Assembly: GCF_000255295.1 (NCBI RefSeq)
Contig: NC_017030.1
Coordinates: forward strand, 248,001-312,000
DNA from: Corallococcus coralloides DSM 2259
GTDB lineage: Bacteria > Myxococcota > Myxococcia > Myxococcales > Myxococcaceae
Direction: 5' to 3'
Length of the DNA: 64,000 nt
Shown here: positions 24,716 to 32,896 of the stretch, one piece after another
Layout of the letters: the number at the start of each line of letters is the position of its first letter
How positions within the stretch are numbered: the first letter of the stretch is position 1
Program-made: the position numbers and the translations under genes
Notes under the pieces: model-generated
What the model was told of the DNA's origin: nothing
Database searches by the model: none
The model's input: only the letters and a program-made list of their open reading frames with translations

Positions 24716-25327
24716 ATGATGAAGCGTTCTCACCGGGCCGTGCCGCTGGCCGCCGCCCTGCTGGTGCTGGGAGGGTGCGCGGGCCGCACGCAGACCGAGC
24801 CCCCCGTGTCCCCCGCCCAGCCCGTGCGGGAGGCGCCGTCCTCCGTCGTCCAGTCCCAGGAGGGTGGCTTCAGCGTGACGTTCCCCGGCCCCGTCACCGA
24901 GGAGCGCCGCGTGCAGCCCACGGACGTGGGCGAGGTGACGCTGCACACGTTCATCGCCGCGCGCACGCAGGAGGACACCGCCTACTACGTCTCCTATACG
25001 GACTTCCCGCTCGCGGCGGTGGCGCAGGTGAGCCCGCGCGACGTGGTGGACCGCGCCAGCCAGGGCGCGCTGGAGGCCCTGGGCGCGACGGCCATCACCG
25101 CGAAGACGCTGGAGCTGGAGGGCGGCTTCCCCGGCCAGGAGGTGGGGGGACTGTCCGGTCCACGCCGCCTCCGGGGCCGCTTCTTCATGGTGGGCCCGCG
25201 CCTGTACCAGCAGCTCTTGCTGCACCCGGAGGGGCGCGCGCCGCAGGACGCGGACCGCTTCTTCGACTCGTTCCGCCTGGACCCGGTCGTGGTGGGCAAG
25301 CTGGGGCAGCGGACGACCGGCGGCTGA
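24716..25327 (+). CDS. Lipoprotein of unknown function
   Basis: The 203-residue product starts MMKRSHRAVPLAAALLVLGG with the lipobox Cys in GGCAG. An AGGAG site lies about 10 nt before the ATGATG at 24716; an ATG at 24698 would add a weak extension. After a Pro/Glu-rich tether the mature part, from EGGFSVTFPGPVTEERRVQ to RFFDSFRLDP, looks like a compact alpha/beta domain also found in other predicted periplasmic proteins. It follows the histidine kinase by 102 nt. Function unknown. Confidence 0.85.
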   Translation: MMKRSHRAVPLAAALLVLGGCAGRTQTEPPVSPAQPVREAPSSVVQSQEGGFSVTFPGPVTEERRVQPTDVGEVTLHTFIAARTQEDTAYYVSYTDFPLAAVAQVSPRDVVDRASQGALEALGATAITAKTLELEGGFPGQEVGGLSGPRRLRGRFFMVGPRLYQQLLLHPEGRAPQDADRFFDSFRLDPVVVGKLGQRTTGG

Positions 25328-25341
25328 CGGCCTCGCTTTTT

Positions 25342-25707
25342 TCAGTGCAGCGGGTGCACGAAGCGGCGCACTCCGGCGAGCAGGGCCTCGCGGTCGAAGG
25401 GCTTGGAGAGCACCTCGCGGATGGCGGGGTGACGCTCCTCGCTGGAGCTGATGGCCATGACGGGCAGGTCCGCGAAGCGGGGCTCGCGGTGCAGGGTGTC
25501 CAGCAGCCGCCAGCTGTCCTTGCGCGGCGTCCACATGTCCACCAGCAGCAGCGCGGGGCACGGGTGCGCTTCCAGCCACGCGAGGGCCTCGTCACCGCTC
25601 GCCGTGGCGGCGACGGTGTGCCCTTCGGCGACGAGGATCTCCACGAGCGCGTCGCGCAGGTCGCTGTCGTCCTCGACGAGGAGGAGGGTGGGGGGCGCAC
25701 GGCTCAT
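25342..25707 (-). CDS. Single-domain response regulator (receiver only)
   Basis: The 121-residue protein is a stand-alone receiver: LLLVEDDSDLR (acidic pocket), LLLVDMWTPRKDS with phospho-acceptor D57, the switch region VMAISSS, and K102 in VLSKPFD. No output domain, so it would act through a partner, as do CheY-type and myxobacterial orphan receivers. ATG at 25705-25707; an upstream TTG frame is not supported. Its 3' end faces the lipoprotein gene, 14 nt apart. Confidence 0.92.
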   Translation of the reverse strand: MSRAPPTLLLVEDDSDLRDALVEILVAEGHTVAATASGDEALAWLEAHPCPALLLVDMWTPRKDSWRLLDTLHREPRFADLPVMAISSSEERHPAIREVLSKPFDREALLAGVRRFVHPLH

Positions 25708-25785
25708 GGGCCCCGACGCATAGGGCAAGCACGCCGGGAGTGACAGGGAACATCTGCCGGGTGCGACTGGTAGCGGGCGCGCGCT

Positions 25786-26169
25786 TCAGCGCTCGTCGAA
25801 CATGGCCTGGAGCACGCGCCAGGCGAGCTTCAGCTCGGAGCCGGAGCGGCACGCGAGGAAGTCGCAGATCTCCGCCACACCGTCGGTGCGCTCCAGGTCG
25901 AAGGAGTGGAAGAGCGTCTTGAGGGACACGTCCAGCCCCACGGACAGCTTGCCCAACGTGTCGAGCGACGGAGAGAAGGCACCGCGCTCGATGCGGCGGA
26001 TGGCGTCCACCGACAGGTCACTGCGTTCGGCGAGCGCTTCCTGCGTGAGCGCGCGGCTGTTGCGCATGCGGCGCACGTGGTCGCCAAATCGCCGGTGGAG
26101 CTTCGTCCACGTTGTGAGCCGGTTCTTCGCCATGTTCGCGGCGGATAATTTGGGGACGCGCCGCGCCAT
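25786..26169 (-). CDS. XRE-family helix-turn-helix regulator
   Basis: The 127-residue protein has an XRE/Cro-type helix-turn-helix near residues 28-80 (FGDHVRRMRNSRALTQEALA, RSDLSVDAIRRIERG, LDTLGKLSVGLDVSLKTLF) and a short C-terminal part (VAEICDFLACRSGSE) that may dimerise. ATG at 26167-26169 is used; a second ATG at 26131-26133 would remove 12 residues. A 13-nt direct repeat brackets this start (see separate entry), which could be its own operator. The gene is divergent from the SGNH hydrolase gene. Confidence 0.88.
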   Translation of the reverse strand: MARRVPKLSAANMAKNRLTTWTKLHRRFGDHVRRMRNSRALTQEALAERSDLSVDAIRRIERGAFSPSLDTLGKLSVGLDVSLKTLFHSFDLERTDGVAEICDFLACRSGSELKLAWRVLQAMFDER

Positions 26170-26191
26170 GTGAAGGGACCATGTTCGCGGC
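26130..26191. promoter_or_regulatory. 13-nt direct repeat around the HTH regulator start
   Basis: The sequence CCATGTTCGCGGC occurs exactly at 26130-26142 and 26179-26191, 49 nt apart, one copy over the second ATG of the regulator and one just upstream of its first ATG. A repeated site here is typical of autoregulation but could be coincidence in GC-rich DNA. Confidence 0.35.
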
Positions 26192-26373
26192 CGGACCCTG
26201 CATTTGCGCTGGGGTACAGGAAACCGGTTCTTCCCCGGGGACGCCTGGCCTGGACGTGCGGTCCAGAACGGATTCGATGTCCGGGATGCCACGCCGGGGC
26301 GGCTCGCGAGGCGGCCGAGCGTGGGGTCCAGAACATGCGTGCCCCCGGGCTTTCGTCTACGCTCGCGGGCCAC

Positions 26374-27978
26374 ATGACGGTTCTCGATGTCTCGCGCGGG
26401 CTCCGGCGGGCGGGGTTGCTCGCTCTCCTGGCAGGGGCCCTGCTCCCCGGGTGCGAGTCCCGCACACCCCCTCACCGTTTCCCCCTGACGACGACTCCCG
26501 CGACGGACTCCGTGCCGCCGCCAGCGCCGGGTGCCGCGCAGTCCGCATCCGTGGAGGCGCAACCTTCCGCGGGCCCTGAGTCCGCGGTGACGGGCGCGGG
26601 TTCGCCCCAGGTGGTGCCCGCTTCCGCGAGCCTGCCCGCGCAGGCGCCAGGCAAGGCGCGTCCGCTGGCGCGCTCCGCGCTCCGTGCGCTGCCGCCCACC
26701 ACCGAGCGCGCCGGACAGCTGCATGCGCTGGCCACGCGGCTGAAGGCTCCGGGCGGCGCGGTGGAGGACCCCTGTCTGGAGAGGGGTGATGCCGGCTGCG
26801 CGCGGTCCGCGCTGACGCCGTTCTTCACCGCGCTGGACGGGCTCGTGCAGACGCCGGGGACAACGCCCACCGTCATCGCCGCGTTCGGCAACTCGCTCAT
26901 CGCGGGGGACCGCATCGTGGACGTGGTCCGCGAGGAACTGGCCGCGGGCTTCGGTGGCGCGGGCCGGGGCGTGCTGCTGGTGGACCGCATGGCTCCCTAC
27001 GGCGGACGGGGGCGCACGGCCGCCGTGAGCAACGGCTGGCAGCCGCGAACGCTGGGCGAGCTGAAGGCGCCGCCGCACCCGTTCGGCATCACCGGCGTGT
27101 ACCACCTGGCCACCGAGAACCGGGCCCGGGGCCGCTTCAAGCTGGAGGGCGAGCCGCGAGGGACGCTGTGGTGGAAGGACGTGAAGGGCGCGGGCCGCCT
27201 CGTCGTGTCCGTGGACGGCACGGTGCTGACGCGCACGGAGCCGCGGGAGGACGGTGCCAGCCGCACCACGTCCTTCGACCTGCCCGCGGGCGCGAAGTGG
27301 CTGGACATCACCGCGGAGGGCAAGGGTGCCATCGTGCAGGGCGTGGTGCTCCAGAAGGACGAGCCCGGCATCGTGCTGGACATGCTCGGCGTGCCGTCCG
27401 CGGATGCCACGCTGTATGCCCGGCTGGAGGAGGACGCGCTGAAGGCGCAGCTTCAGCAGCGCGATCCGAAGCTGCTGCTCTTCTTCCTGGGCGGCAATGA
27501 GTCCAAGCGGCTGGAGTGGAAGCGTACGGACCTGCCCACCGTGCGCCAGGACCTGGCCGCGCTCCTGCGCCGCGCCCGCGCCGCCGCGCCCGGCAGCGCG
27601 TGCATGGTGGTGGGCCCCATGGACGCGGTGCAGGACGGGCACGCGAAGGGCAAGCCCCTGACGCAGCGGCCGTTCCTGGAGGCCGCCATCCAGGCCGAGC
27701 GGGAGGTAGCGCTCGCCGAGGGCTGCGGCTTCTTCGACCTCTACGCGGCGATGGGCGGCGCGGGTTCGCTCGCGCGCTTCAACCAGGCGGGGTTCATGCA
27801 CGAGGACCTGGTGCATCCGCGCGGTCATGGCCTGGACCTGCTGGGGCAGCTGGTCTCGGACGCGCTGCTCGCGGGCTGGGTGAACGAGGGCGCGGTGCCG
27901 GCACCGGCGCTCACGAGCTCGCGTGAAGAGGCATTGGACACCGGTGCGAGCGGCCAGACCGCGGAGGCGGTGCCATGA
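26374..27978 (+). CDS. SGNH/GDSL-type hydrolase lipoprotein
   Basis: The 534-residue protein has a lipoprotein signal (LLALLAGALLPGC), a ~110-residue Pro/Ala-rich spacer, and an SGNH hydrolase domain: block I AFGNSLIAGD with nucleophile S174, block III FFLGGNES, and block V HEDLVHPRGHG with D478 and H481. Such enzymes remove acetyl or acyl groups, including O-acetyl groups of peptidoglycan or polysaccharide. ATG at 26374 is chosen; an ATG 39 nt upstream in frame is an alternative. Its TGA overlaps the ATG of the following serine hydrolase gene, so the two are coupled and probably act on related envelope material. Confidence 0.88.
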   Translation: MTVLDVSRGLRRAGLLALLAGALLPGCESRTPPHRFPLTTTPATDSVPPPAPGAAQSASVEAQPSAGPESAVTGAGSPQVVPASASLPAQAPGKARPLARSALRALPPTTERAGQLHALATRLKAPGGAVEDPCLERGDAGCARSALTPFFTALDGLVQTPGTTPTVIAAFGNSLIAGDRIVDVVREELAAGFGGAGRGVLLVDRMAPYGGRGRTAAVSNGWQPRTLGELKAPPHPFGITGVYHLATENRARGRFKLEGEPRGTLWWKDVKGAGRLVVSVDGTVLTRTEPREDGASRTTSFDLPAGAKWLDITAEGKGAIVQGVVLQKDEPGIVLDMLGVPSADATLYARLEEDALKAQLQQRDPKLLLFFLGGNESKRLEWKRTDLPTVRQDLAALLRRARAAAPGSACMVVGPMDAVQDGHAKGKPLTQRPFLEAAIQAEREVALAEGCGFFDLYAAMGGAGSLARFNQAGFMHEDLVHPRGHGLDLLGQLVSDALLAGWVNEGAVPAPALTSSREEALDTGASGQTAEAVP

Positions 27979-30362
27979 AGCGGCTCTTCGTCGCGCTGTG
28001 GGTGTTGATGGAGGCAGGGCCCGCGTTCGCGCGCGCGCCCGTCGCGAAGCCCGCGCCCGTCGCGAAGCCCGAGCTCGTGGCGCAGGCGACTGCCGCAGCC
28101 GCCGCGACGCCAACGTCCGTGGCGCAGGCGCCCGTCGCGGCGCCGAAGCCGGGGGCCGCGCCGTCCGAGTCCGGTGAGAAGCCCGCGTCCCCGCCGGAGT
28201 CCAGCGCGAAGGTCGCGCCGGAGCCGGACGCGAAGGCCTCCGAGTTCCCGCCGGAGGTGCAGCGCGCACTGGATGCGTTGGTGCGCGCGGACCTGAAGCA
28301 GGGCCCCACCGCGGGCCTGTCCGTGGGCGTGATGCGGGGCGGCCAGCGGTGGATGAACGGCTACGGCTACCGCGACGTGGCGAAGAAGCTGCCGGCCACG
28401 GTGCGCACCACGTACCGCATGGCGTCCATCACCAAGTCCTTCACGGCGGTGGCCGTGATGCAGCTGGCGCAGGCGGGCAAGCTGGACCTGGACGCGGACA
28501 TCCACACGCTGGTGCCCGAGTACCCGGTGAAGCAGTGGCCGGTGACGGTGCGGCAGCTGCTGGGCCACCTGGGCGGGGTGCCCACCTACGACAGCCCGAG
28601 CGCCGGCAACAACACGAAGCCGGTGACGACGAAGGAGGCCATCGGCCTGTTCGCGGACCGGCCGCTCGTGTCGGAGCCGGGCACGCGCTACCTGTACACG
28701 ACGTGGGGCTTCAACCTGCTGGGCGCGGCGGTGGAGACGGCCTCCGGCCAGTCCTATCGCGAGTACCTGCGCGACCACGTCTTCGGCCCCGCGAACATGA
28801 GCCACGCGGACGTGGATGAGCTCAGCACGCGCGACGCGCAGCAGGCGGTGGGCTACCGCGTGTCGGGCGCCACGCTGAAGCCTTCGCGCTTCCTGGACGT
28901 CACCAGCCGCTTCGCGGGCGGCGGCACGCGCGCGACGGTGGAGGACCTGCTGGGCTTCGCGCGCGCGGTGCTGGACCACAAGCTGGTGACGCGCGAGACG
29001 ATGGGCCGCATGCAGGCGACGATGGTGACGCGCGACGGGCACATCACCGACTACGGCATGGGCTTCGCGACCTATCCGCTGCGGGGCCACTACATCGTGG
29101 CGCACGCGGGCGGCCAGCCGGAGACGACGACGCTGCTGGTGCTGCTGCCAGCGGAGGACACGGCCATCGCGCTCGCCACCAATGTGGAGGACGAGGCGAA
29201 GCGGCTGCGCCGGCTGTCCATCCGGTTGATGGAGACGGTGCTGGACGAGGGCGCGCCGGCCCGGGGCGGCCACTTCACGGACCCCGTGGACGCGGTCGTC
29301 TACGAGGGCATGGGGCGGCTGGCGAGCTACGGGCTCGCGTACCACGACTGGGCCACGCGCGGTCCGGGCACGCTGCCGCCGGAGACGGACCTGGCGGGGG
29401 CGTTCGCGAAGGTGTCGTTGCTCTTCGAGCGGGCGACGATTGCCCGGGATGGCCGGGGCGCGATGGAGCGGATCCGCGGCGCGCACGAGCCGCGCGCCGA
29501 GTCGCTCTTCATCCGCGTGGGCGCGCACATGGCGGCCACGGTGGAGAAGGCGATGGGCGCGGAGCGGCTGCGCGCGTACCGGACGCAGGGCGCGGCGGGC
29601 TTCTTCGCGGACTACCTGGCGGCGTGCGAGACGCTGAAGTGTCCGGAGGCGGAGCGCTTCAGCCCGTCCGTGCGGAGCGACGTGGCGCGCTTCGTCGCGG
29701 GGTGGAAGCGCGCGGAGGTGCCGGCGCTGAAGCGCACGCGCCTGGAGGCGGCGAAGGATCCGGAGCGGCTGTGGCCGTCGCTGAAGGAGGCGGCGGTGCG
29801 CGCTCCCGCCGTGCGGCCGGACTACACGGATGAGCTGCTGACGCTGGCGGACCGCGCGAAGCGGAAGCCGGTGGACCGGATGCGCTGGCTGGAGCGCGCG
29901 ACGGAGCTGCATCCGGAGTCGATGGACGCGCACCTGGCGCAGGCGGTGGGGCTGCTGGAGGCGGACCGGGAGCCGGAGGCGATTCCCCATGTGCGAGAGG
30001 CGTTCGAGACGCCGGAGGGGTCGCTGGTGCTGTCGCCCTCGGGTTTCCTGAAGCGGCTGCTGGACACGCGTTCGCCGAAGGTGGCGCGGGGCTTGTTGCG
30101 AGCGGCGGTGACGCTGCATCCGGACGCGCCTGAGTTGTGGGATGCGCTGGCCAAGCGCGAGCGGGCTCTGGGCGACGCGGGCGCGGCGAAGACGGCGCTG
30201 GCCCAGGCGAAGCGGGCCCGTCAGGTCCGGGCCGCGCAGGAAGCCCGGGCTCCGAAATCGCAGGGTGTCGTGGCACCGGCAGGCAGCGCGCCGGCGCAGG
30301 ACAAGGCCGGGAGCACGTCTCCCTCGGTGCCAGTGGATCCGGAGTCCGCGCCGGAGCCGTAG
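27975..30362 (+). CDS. Beta-lactamase-family serine hydrolase with TPR-like C-terminus
   Basis: The 795-residue protein has a signal peptide, an Ala/Pro-rich linker and a class C beta-lactamase/esterase domain: S151-x-x-K154 in YRMASITKSFTAVA, the second motif region LYTTWGFNLLG, and the third motif IVAHAGGQPE (HxG). From about residue 410 it is helical and ends in TPR-like repeats (MRWLERATELHPESMDAHL, PELWDALAKRERALGD). Family roles include D-Ala peptidases and esterases. ATG at 27975 overlaps the SGNH stop. The long C-terminal extension is uncommon and may bind partners. Confidence 0.9.
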   Translation: MKRLFVALWVLMEAGPAFARAPVAKPAPVAKPELVAQATAAAAATPTSVAQAPVAAPKPGAAPSESGEKPASPPESSAKVAPEPDAKASEFPPEVQRALDALVRADLKQGPTAGLSVGVMRGGQRWMNGYGYRDVAKKLPATVRTTYRMASITKSFTAVAVMQLAQAGKLDLDADIHTLVPEYPVKQWPVTVRQLLGHLGGVPTYDSPSAGNNTKPVTTKEAIGLFADRPLVSEPGTRYLYTTWGFNLLGAAVETASGQSYREYLRDHVFGPANMSHADVDELSTRDAQQAVGYRVSGATLKPSRFLDVTSRFAGGGTRATVEDLLGFARAVLDHKLVTRETMGRMQATMVTRDGHITDYGMGFATYPLRGHYIVAHAGGQPETTTLLVLLPAEDTAIALATNVEDEAKRLRRLSIRLMETVLDEGAPARGGHFTDPVDAVVYEGMGRLASYGLAYHDWATRGPGTLPPETDLAGAFAKVSLLFERATIARDGRGAMERIRGAHEPRAESLFIRVGAHMAATVEKAMGAERLRAYRTQGAAGFFADYLAACETLKCPEAERFSPSVRSDVARFVAGWKRAEVPALKRTRLEAAKDPERLWPSLKEAAVRAPAVRPDYTDELLTLADRAKRKPVDRMRWLERATELHPESMDAHLAQAVGLLEADREPEAIPHVREAFETPEGSLVLSPSGFLKRLLDTRSPKVARGLLRAAVTLHPDAPELWDALAKRERALGDAGAAKTALAQAKRARQVRAAQEARAPKSQGVVAPAGSAPAQDKAGSTSPSVPVDPESAPEP

Positions 30363-30685
30363 CGCCCGTGAACCGGGCGTTCCGGGAAGACACGCCTCCC
30401 GAGCCCTCGGACAAGGATGCGGTCCCCAGGCCTGAGAAGGCGAGAACCCCGCAGGGGCCTCCCGGCGGCGGGCCGCGGAAACCTGTCCAACAGTCGGACA
30501 GGTTGTGGACCCCCTCGGCTGGGCTCCGCTTCAACCGGCCGCGGAAACTTGTCCGACAGTCGGACAGGTTCTGGAACTGTGCGGCCGGGGCCTCCGCTCC
30601 GACTGGATCGCGGAAACCTGTCGGACAGTCGGACAGGTTTTGGACGACCGCGGCCGGAGCCCGAGCCGTGCGAGGATGCGCGGCG
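30363..30685. other. Intergenic region holding the palindrome array
   Basis: No gene is seen in this 323-nt stretch. It contains three copies of a 25-nt palindrome (separate entry) with C/G-rich spacers, then about 45 nt of leader before the ATG at 30686. Frames open through it in the upstream direction are compositionally non-coding. Confidence 0.7.
30480..30639. repeat. Three 25-nt palindromes in a 66-69 nt tandem array
   Basis: Copies lie at 30480-30504, 30546-30570 and 30615-30639. Each has the arms AACCTGTCCGAC and GTCGGACAGGTT around a central A. Each copy carries one mismatch, always in the left arm (CCAAC, CTTGT and TCGGAC variants). The flanks share CGCGGA before and TGGA after, so the unit is about 38 nt with spacers of ~28-31 nt. 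Three regularly spaced dyads directly ahead of a gene suggest operators or a REP-like element. Confidence 0.75.
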
Positions 30686-31570
30686 ATGACGCCTTCCTGT
30701 CCTTCCTGTCAGGCCCCCTTCACCCCCGGCGCGGAGACGTGCGCGCGGTGCGGGGTTTCGCTGCTGGTGGCCCCGGCTCCCGGCGGCGCCGAGCCCGTCT
30801 GCGCCGTGCACCCCGAGTGGCGCAGCGTGGCCACCTGCCCGCGCTGTGGCGCGTTCGCCTGCGCCCGCTGCCTGCGCCAGGGCCCCGAGGGCACCGTCTG
30901 CGCCACCTGCCTCGAACGTGAACCCCTGGGCCAGCTGCCCTGGGACCAGCGCGCGGAGCTGGGGACGCTCAAGGCGTTCTGGCGGACGTGCTACGGCATG
31001 TTGATGCGGCCCACGGAAACCCTCCGGGGCGTCAACCCCGACGCTCCCGTGAGCAGCTCCATGGGCTTCGTGATGCTGTCGGCGATCGCCGGCTTCCTGA
31101 CGACAGGCCTCGTCTACACCGCGATCATCGGCGTCATCATGGGGCTCGTCCCCGAGACGGAAACGAACGGCGCGGATCCGAAGGACGTGAAGCTGTGGAT
31201 GACCATCGGCATGGCGGCCTGGACGGTGCTCATGCCCATCTTCAGCACCGGCATGACCCTGGTGAACGCGGGCCTGGACCACCTCGTCCTCCGCATGGGC
31301 GGCGTGGAGCACCGCTTCTCCGTGACCATGCGCGCGCACGCCCTCTCCCAGGCGCCCTACATCGTCGGCGTGATTCCCTTCGTCGCCGTGTACGCCGCGC
31401 CCTTCTGGGCCGTGGGCCTGCGCGCCTTCACCTACCGCACGCTGCACCGCACCAGCTGGGGCACGGCGATCGCGGGCGCGTTCCTGGCGCCCGTGCTCTC
31501 CTGCTGCCTCTGTGGCGGCGTCTACGGCGCCATCGTGTTCGCGGCCCTCAAGAGCACGGGCCAGGTCTGA
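30686..31570 (+). CDS. Zinc-ribbon Yip1-like membrane protein
   Basis: The 294-residue protein begins with a double Cys ribbon (CPSCQAPFTPGAETCARCG), a second Cys/His cluster (CAVHPEWRSVATCPRCGAF to CATCLERE), and a C-terminal Yip1-like domain with about five hydrophobic segments (GFVMLSAIAGFLTTGLVYTA and following). Proteins of this type are common but of unknown role in bacteria; eukaryotic Yip1 acts in membrane traffic. ATG at 30686 follows GGCG with a weak upstream site. The palindrome array sits just upstream and may control it. Confidence 0.88.
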   Translation: MTPSCPSCQAPFTPGAETCARCGVSLLVAPAPGGAEPVCAVHPEWRSVATCPRCGAFACARCLRQGPEGTVCATCLEREPLGQLPWDQRAELGTLKAFWRTCYGMLMRPTETLRGVNPDAPVSSSMGFVMLSAIAGFLTTGLVYTAIIGVIMGLVPETETNGADPKDVKLWMTIGMAAWTVLMPIFSTGMTLVNAGLDHLVLRMGGVEHRFSVTMRAHALSQAPYIVGVIPFVAVYAAPFWAVGLRAFTYRTLHRTSWGTAIAGAFLAPVLSCCLCGGVYGAIVFAALKSTGQV

Positions 31571-31586
31571 GGCGCGGCTCGCGCGA

Positions 31587-32657
31587 CTAGCGCTGCCCGG
31601 TCGCCGCCGTGGCCCCGTGCGGTACCCGCGACGACGGCTCCGGCCAGAAGCGCGCGCTCCGGAAGCCGTCGAAGGACGCCGCCAGGCGCCGCGAGCCCAG
31701 GTCGTAGACGCGCGCCTGCGTCTCGCCCGCGAGCATCAGCAGGTCCCCGCGCGCCATCGCCCGCACGGGGCTCCGGGCGGGCAGGGCGAGTCCCTCGGGT
31801 TCGCCCAGGTGGCCGTCCTCCACCTCCCAGCGCACCGGCATCATCAGCGCGGTCTGCTCGCCCGCGGTCTGCCACGCGAACAGCGGACCGCCGCGCGACT
31901 CCACGCGCGCCCAGCCGCCGAACACGTCGTGCCCCCGGTCGGGCACCACCGCGTCCAGCCGGACCGCGTCCTGGCTGCCTTCGTCCAATCCCTGCGCCAC
32001 CAGCGCGTCCAGGTCCCCGGCCACCGTGGAGGACACCAGCATCTCCGTGGTGGCCAGCGCGAACACCGCGTCCCAGTCACCGCGCGTGGCCACCGTCTCG
32101 ATGCGCTTCCACGCCCCCGCCTCCAGCCGGTACGCGTGCGCGAGCCCCGCGCCCTCGTCCAGCTCCGGGATGGGGATGCGCCGGCCCTCGAAGAGGAAGA
32201 CGTCGTCGCGCCGCACCAGCTCGCCCGTGTGCGCGGTCAACGCCACCAGCCGCCCCACCGAATCGAACCCCACCGCGCCCGTCAGCCCCTCCTCCGGCAG
32301 GAGCTGCGCCGAGCCCTGTCCGGACGTCAGGTCCACCGTCCACACGCGCCCGGGCCCCCGAGCGCTGCCGGCCGGGTCGCGCACCGCCGCGTGCCTGCCA
32401 TCCGGGCTCCACGCGAGCTGCAACCCGTCACACGCCGCGTCCACCGTGACGAGCGCCCTGCGTCTGCCGTCTGACTCCAGCCGCAGCCAGGTACAGCCCG
32501 ACGGCGCCGCGTCCTGGAGCACCGACAGCGAGAACGGCGCCACCTTCACCGGCGCTGCCACCGGCACGGCGGCGGGCACGGCCGGGGAGGCCTCCGGGGG
32601 CTTCTGGCAGGCGCTCACGAGGAGCAGGGCGCTGAAGAGGCTCGAGGTGCGGACCAT
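31587..32657 (-). CDS. Lipoprotein with WD40/TolB-like repeats
   Basis: The 356-residue protein begins MVRTSSLFSALLLVSACQ with the lipobox Cys at 17. The mature part contains TolB/WD40-type phrases such as LQLAWSPDGRHAAVRDPAG, VWTVDLTSG, LVALTAHTGELV and VYDLGSRRLAASFDG, pointing to a beta-propeller. The GTG four codons upstream is a possible longer start. Function is unknown; propellers often mediate interactions. Divergent from the second serine hydrolase gene. Confidence 0.85.
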   Translation of the reverse strand: MVRTSSLFSALLLVSACQKPPEASPAVPAAVPVAAPVKVAPFSLSVLQDAAPSGCTWLRLESDGRRRALVTVDAACDGLQLAWSPDGRHAAVRDPAGSARGPGRVWTVDLTSGQGSAQLLPEEGLTGAVGFDSVGRLVALTAHTGELVRRDDVFLFEGRRIPIPELDEGAGLAHAYRLEAGAWKRIETVATRGDWDAVFALATTEMLVSSTVAGDLDALVAQGLDEGSQDAVRLDAVVPDRGHDVFGGWARVESRGGPLFAWQTAGEQTALMMPVRWEVEDGHLGEPEGLALPARSPVRAMARGDLLMLAGETQARVYDLGSRRLAASFDGFRSARFWPEPSSRVPHGATAATGQR

Positions 32658-32841
32658 GTTGAACTCCACCCGGAAAAAGATGACCTCAAAGGAATATGTC
32701 AGAGCCCAGGGTGCGAGCGGAAGTCACTCGGGGTCCACATGGTGGGGACCGGACGAAGCCCCTCCATTCCTGCTCGGGCCATGGCCAAAGCATGACGAAC
32801 ACAAGGAGGAGCCAAGGCCCAAAGGCATCCATGGCCCCGTA

Positions 32842-32884
32842 GGTTGACCGTCCGTGTCCGCGGGTCCCCTCCCGCGGGTCAACC
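32842..32884 (+). promoter_or_regulatory. Structured leader hairpin before a serine hydrolase gene
   Basis: GGTTGACC (32842-32849) pairs with GGTCAACC (32877-32884) and, inside, CCGCGGG (32858-32864) pairs with CCCGCGG (32871-32877) over a 6-nt loop; an 8-nt bulge lies on one side. The structure ends directly at the GGAG ribosome-binding site of the ATG at 32897, so folding could affect translation. Confidence 0.5.
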
Positions 32885-32896
32885 CTGGAGCGCGTC

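Noticed and set aside
25328..25342. T run between lipoprotein and receiver genes as intrinsic terminator
   Set aside because: No stem of useful stability precedes the six T residues.
30480..30639. CRISPR array
   Set aside because: Only three units, strongly palindromic with similar spacers and no cas genes nearby.
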